From: Calditrichota bacterium
GTDB lineage: Bacteria > Zhuqueibacterota > Zhuqueibacteria > Zhuqueibacterales > Geothermadaptataceae
Direction of reading: 5' to 3'
DNA length: 6,227 bases
Assembly: GCA_008501545.1 (NCBI GenBank)
Contig: QQUM01000673.1
Span: 1 to 6,227, forward strand
Shown here: piece by piece, positions 4,422 through 6,227 of the stretch
Numbering within the stretch: position 1 is the stretch's first letter
Layout of the letters: each line of letters begins with the position of its first letter
Position numbers and translations under genes: made by a program
Notes under the pieces: generated by a model
The model's database searches: none
The model's input: only the letters and a program-made list of their open reading frames with translations
Told to the model about the DNA's origin: nothing

Positions 4422-6227
4422 TCACCACATATCCACAAACTTTGCCGAATTATACCATTTTTATTTCTTATTTCATTACCCACTTCACTGTTCGCCCAGC
4501 TCGTCTATCCGGGTTCCGTCGATATCATCGGTTCCGAAGAAATTGTCTTCGACTGGTCAGCCGACAACTGTGAACAAACCGATATTCCCGACGCACCGGC
4601 GCGCTTTTTCCGTGATGCCGATGGCAAGATTCAACTTATTGCGCCACACTACACCAACTACCGCATGATCGGCGATGATTTCAATTCACTCATACGAGAT
4701 TGCGCTAACGGCCCCATTCTTACGTCTCATTTGAGCCATGATCCGGCGCAGTGGAATGATCACGAATGGATTCTCGGTACTTACACGATAGACGGCAGAA
4801 CCATACATGCCATCATCCACAATGAATTTCATGGAGCGGATAACACCGATTTTGTCTCCTGCCCCTCTGGTGATTATTTGAAATGCTGGTACAACGGCTT
4901 GACTTATGCCAGCTCAACCGACACAGGGCGAACCTTCACGCATGCAACCGCTCCCGATCACTTTATTGCCACAATTCCGTATCCCTATGAACCGGACATC
5001 GGCCCATCGGGGATTTTCGGTGGCAGCAATATCGTTAGAAATCCAAATGACGGATATTACTACGTACTCATTCATCTCGAAGCACGCGGCGCCTACGACT
5101 GGGGAACCGGTATCATGCGCACACAGGATTTGAGCGATCCAACCAGTTGGCGTGCCTGGGGCGGCAGCGATTATGATGTTGTGTTTGTCGATCCGCACAA
5201 CGACACAGGCTTTGATCCGAATGATCACGTTGCCAAACCAATTGCTGGCAATGGTGCACTGGAAAAAATGCATCAAAGTTTGACCTGGAACACTTACTTC
5301 AATAAGTGGATGATTGTCGGTTCTGCGCAAAAAGGTGGCGTTTGGGGATTTTACTACTCACTCTCTGAGGATTTGATTCATTGGACAGTGCGCAAAAAAA
5401 TCATGGATGCCAACCTGATCATCGATCCGGGGCATTCGACAAACGAAGACGTTCTTGCTTATCCGACAATTGTCGATCATGCCGACACCTCCCGCAATTT
5501 TGAAATCACCGGACAGGACGTGCATCTTTATTTCACGCGCATGCATCCGGGAAATCTTTACGATCGTGATTTAGTGCGCGTGCCCATCCGTTTTAATAAA
5601 CTGCTCATGGATACATTGGTCGTCACCGGTGGTGGAAACAAAGAAGACAACAATCCCGGTAATGGAATCTGCAACACATCCGCTGGAAAATGTTCATTTA
5701 AGGCAGCCATTGAAGAATCGAATAACAGACCACCATGGTACGCCGACTCGACGGTTTACATCAAGTTTAATATGGATTATACCGAACTGAAGACGATCAA
5801 TGTTGATGCAGGGATACAAACCGTATTTTATCCTGTGCACATCGATGGTTTTACACAACCGGGAGCAAGCGCCAACACTGCCGCTTTCGGTGATTCCATC
5901 GATGCGAAATATATGATTGAGCTGAAATTCGATGGCAATAACAGCATCCAGGGCCTGGCTTTCGAATCCAGTAAAAATACCATCCGAGGGCTGATTCTCA
6001 ACGGCCAACAAGGCGCCTGCTTGCAATTTAATTTCTCTGACAGCAACGTTGTTCAAGGTGTCTTCATCAATGTTGAAAACGATGGCGCAACAAAATCCAT
6101 TCCGGGAAACGATGGAATTATGCTCACAAGTTCATCCCATAATTTGATCGGCGACACAACAGCAGCCGGACGCCACATGATTGTCGGCGGTATTCGCATC
6201 GTTGGCCCGGACAGCAGTGAAAACCGC
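4419..6227 (+). CDS. Secreted beta-propeller plus CSLREA-type beta-helix protein (cut by right window edge)
   Basis: Open for 603 codons from ATG at 4419 to the end of the window with no stop. GGAGA at 4409-4413, five bases upstream, and a clear signal peptide (MSPHIHKLC, hydrophobic core 11-25, probable cleavage after A26 in LFA-Q) support the start. Residues about 30-390 look like a beta-propeller of the glycoside-hydrolase type, with motifs such as EWILGTYTIDGRT, HNEFHG, GYYYVLIH, MRTQDLSDPTSWRAW and FYYSLSEDLIHWT; catalytic residues cannot be assigned by eye, so no enzyme activity is claimed. From about 398 (DTLVVTGGG) a second domain begins. It has paired cysteines C418 and C425 in a CSFKAAIEESN variant of the CSLREAI motif, then VHIDGFTQPGAS (473-484) and NLIGDTTAAG (575-584), features of right-handed parallel beta-helix repeats in large surface or secreted proteins. 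More helix coils and any C-terminal sorting signal lie beyond the window. No link to iron uptake is visible. Confidence 0.85.
   Translation, partial: MSPHIHKLCRIIPFLFLISLPTSLFAQLVYPGSVDIIGSEEIVFDWSADNCEQTDIPDAPARFFRDADGKIQLIAPHYTNYRMIGDDFNSLIRDCANGPILTSHLSHDPAQWNDHEWILGTYTIDGRTIHAIIHNEFHGADNTDFVSCPSGDYLKCWYNGLTYASSTDTGRTFTHATAPDHFIATIPYPYEPDIGPSGIFGGSNIVRNPNDGYYYVLIHLEARGAYDWGTGIMRTQDLSDPTSWRAWGGSDYDVVFVDPHNDTGFDPNDHVAKPIAGNGALEKMHQSLTWNTYFNKWMIVGSAQKGGVWGFYYSLSEDLIHWTVRKKIMDANLIIDPGHSTNEDVLAYPTIVDHADTSRNFEITGQDVHLYFTRMHPGNLYDRDLVRVPIRFNKLLMDTLVVTGGGNKEDNNPGNGICNTSAGKCSFKAAIEESNNRPPWYADSTVYIKFNMDYTELKTINVDAGIQTVFYPVHIDGFTQPGASANTAAFGDSIDAKYMIELKFDGNNSIQGLAFESSKNTIRGLILNGQQGACLQFNFSDSNVVQGVFINVENDGATKSIPGNDGIMLTSSSHNLIGDTTAAGRHMIVGGIRIVGPDSSENR

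Noticed and set aside
4370..4573. 67-codon plus-strand frame starting at the upstream ATG, 49 bp before the secreted-protein start
   Set aside because: It overlaps the signal-peptide coding region in another frame, has no good ribosome site, and its translation shows no domain or signal peptide. The 4419 frame has all of these.
4914..5330. 138-codon minus-strand frame inside the secreted-protein gene
   Set aside because: Antisense to a clearly coding frame with continuous domain motifs; its composition is not protein-like and no family is recognisable.

Overview
The window looks like a chromosomal segment from a Gram-negative-type bacterium. By eye GC is in the mid-40s percent, and the genes lie close together. 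The combination of a type I glutamine synthetase, a FeoB of the 'GFGCNAAGV / CNGRWPT' subtype split into two genes, and a large Sec-exported protein with a CSLREA-type beta-helix suggests the FCB side of the tree (Calditrichota, KSB1, Ignavibacteria and relatives). This lineage guess is low confidence, because no rRNA or marker gene is present.

Layout. (1) Bases 1-654, minus strand: the first 218 codons of glnA, cut by the left edge. (2) Bases 655-1039: a 385-bp AT-rich divergent intergenic region with no gene. It holds a TATAAT box and a sigma-54-like element facing glnA, and several inverted repeats, two of them well formed. (3) Bases 1040-4267, plus strand: a tightly packed three-gene ferrous-iron uptake operon. 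The first gene encodes a protein with one predicted transmembrane helix, a DtxR/MntR-type metal-dependent repressor module, an SH3-like domain and a complete FeoA domain. The second encodes only the FeoB GTPase domain with its following helical domain, and the third encodes only the FeoB membrane permease. The first junction overlaps by 14 bp and the second is an ATGA overlap, so the three are probably translated together. (4) Bases 4268-4418: a short intergenic stretch with a weak promoter candidate and a stem that could cover the ribosome binding site and start codon of the next gene. (5) Bases 4419-6227, plus strand: a secreted protein, cut by the right edge, with a signal peptide, a probable beta-propeller domain and then a CSLREA-type parallel beta-helix domain.

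How it works together. The FeoB permease would move Fe2+ across the inner membrane, with the separate G protein supplying the GTP switch and the FeoA domain acting as accessory partner. The unusual point is that this FeoA domain belongs to a membrane-anchored DtxR-like metal sensor. Iron sensing could therefore act directly on the transporter, on the operon promoter, or on both. This is inference from domain layout and gene order. glnA and the secreted protein have no evident functional link to iron uptake.
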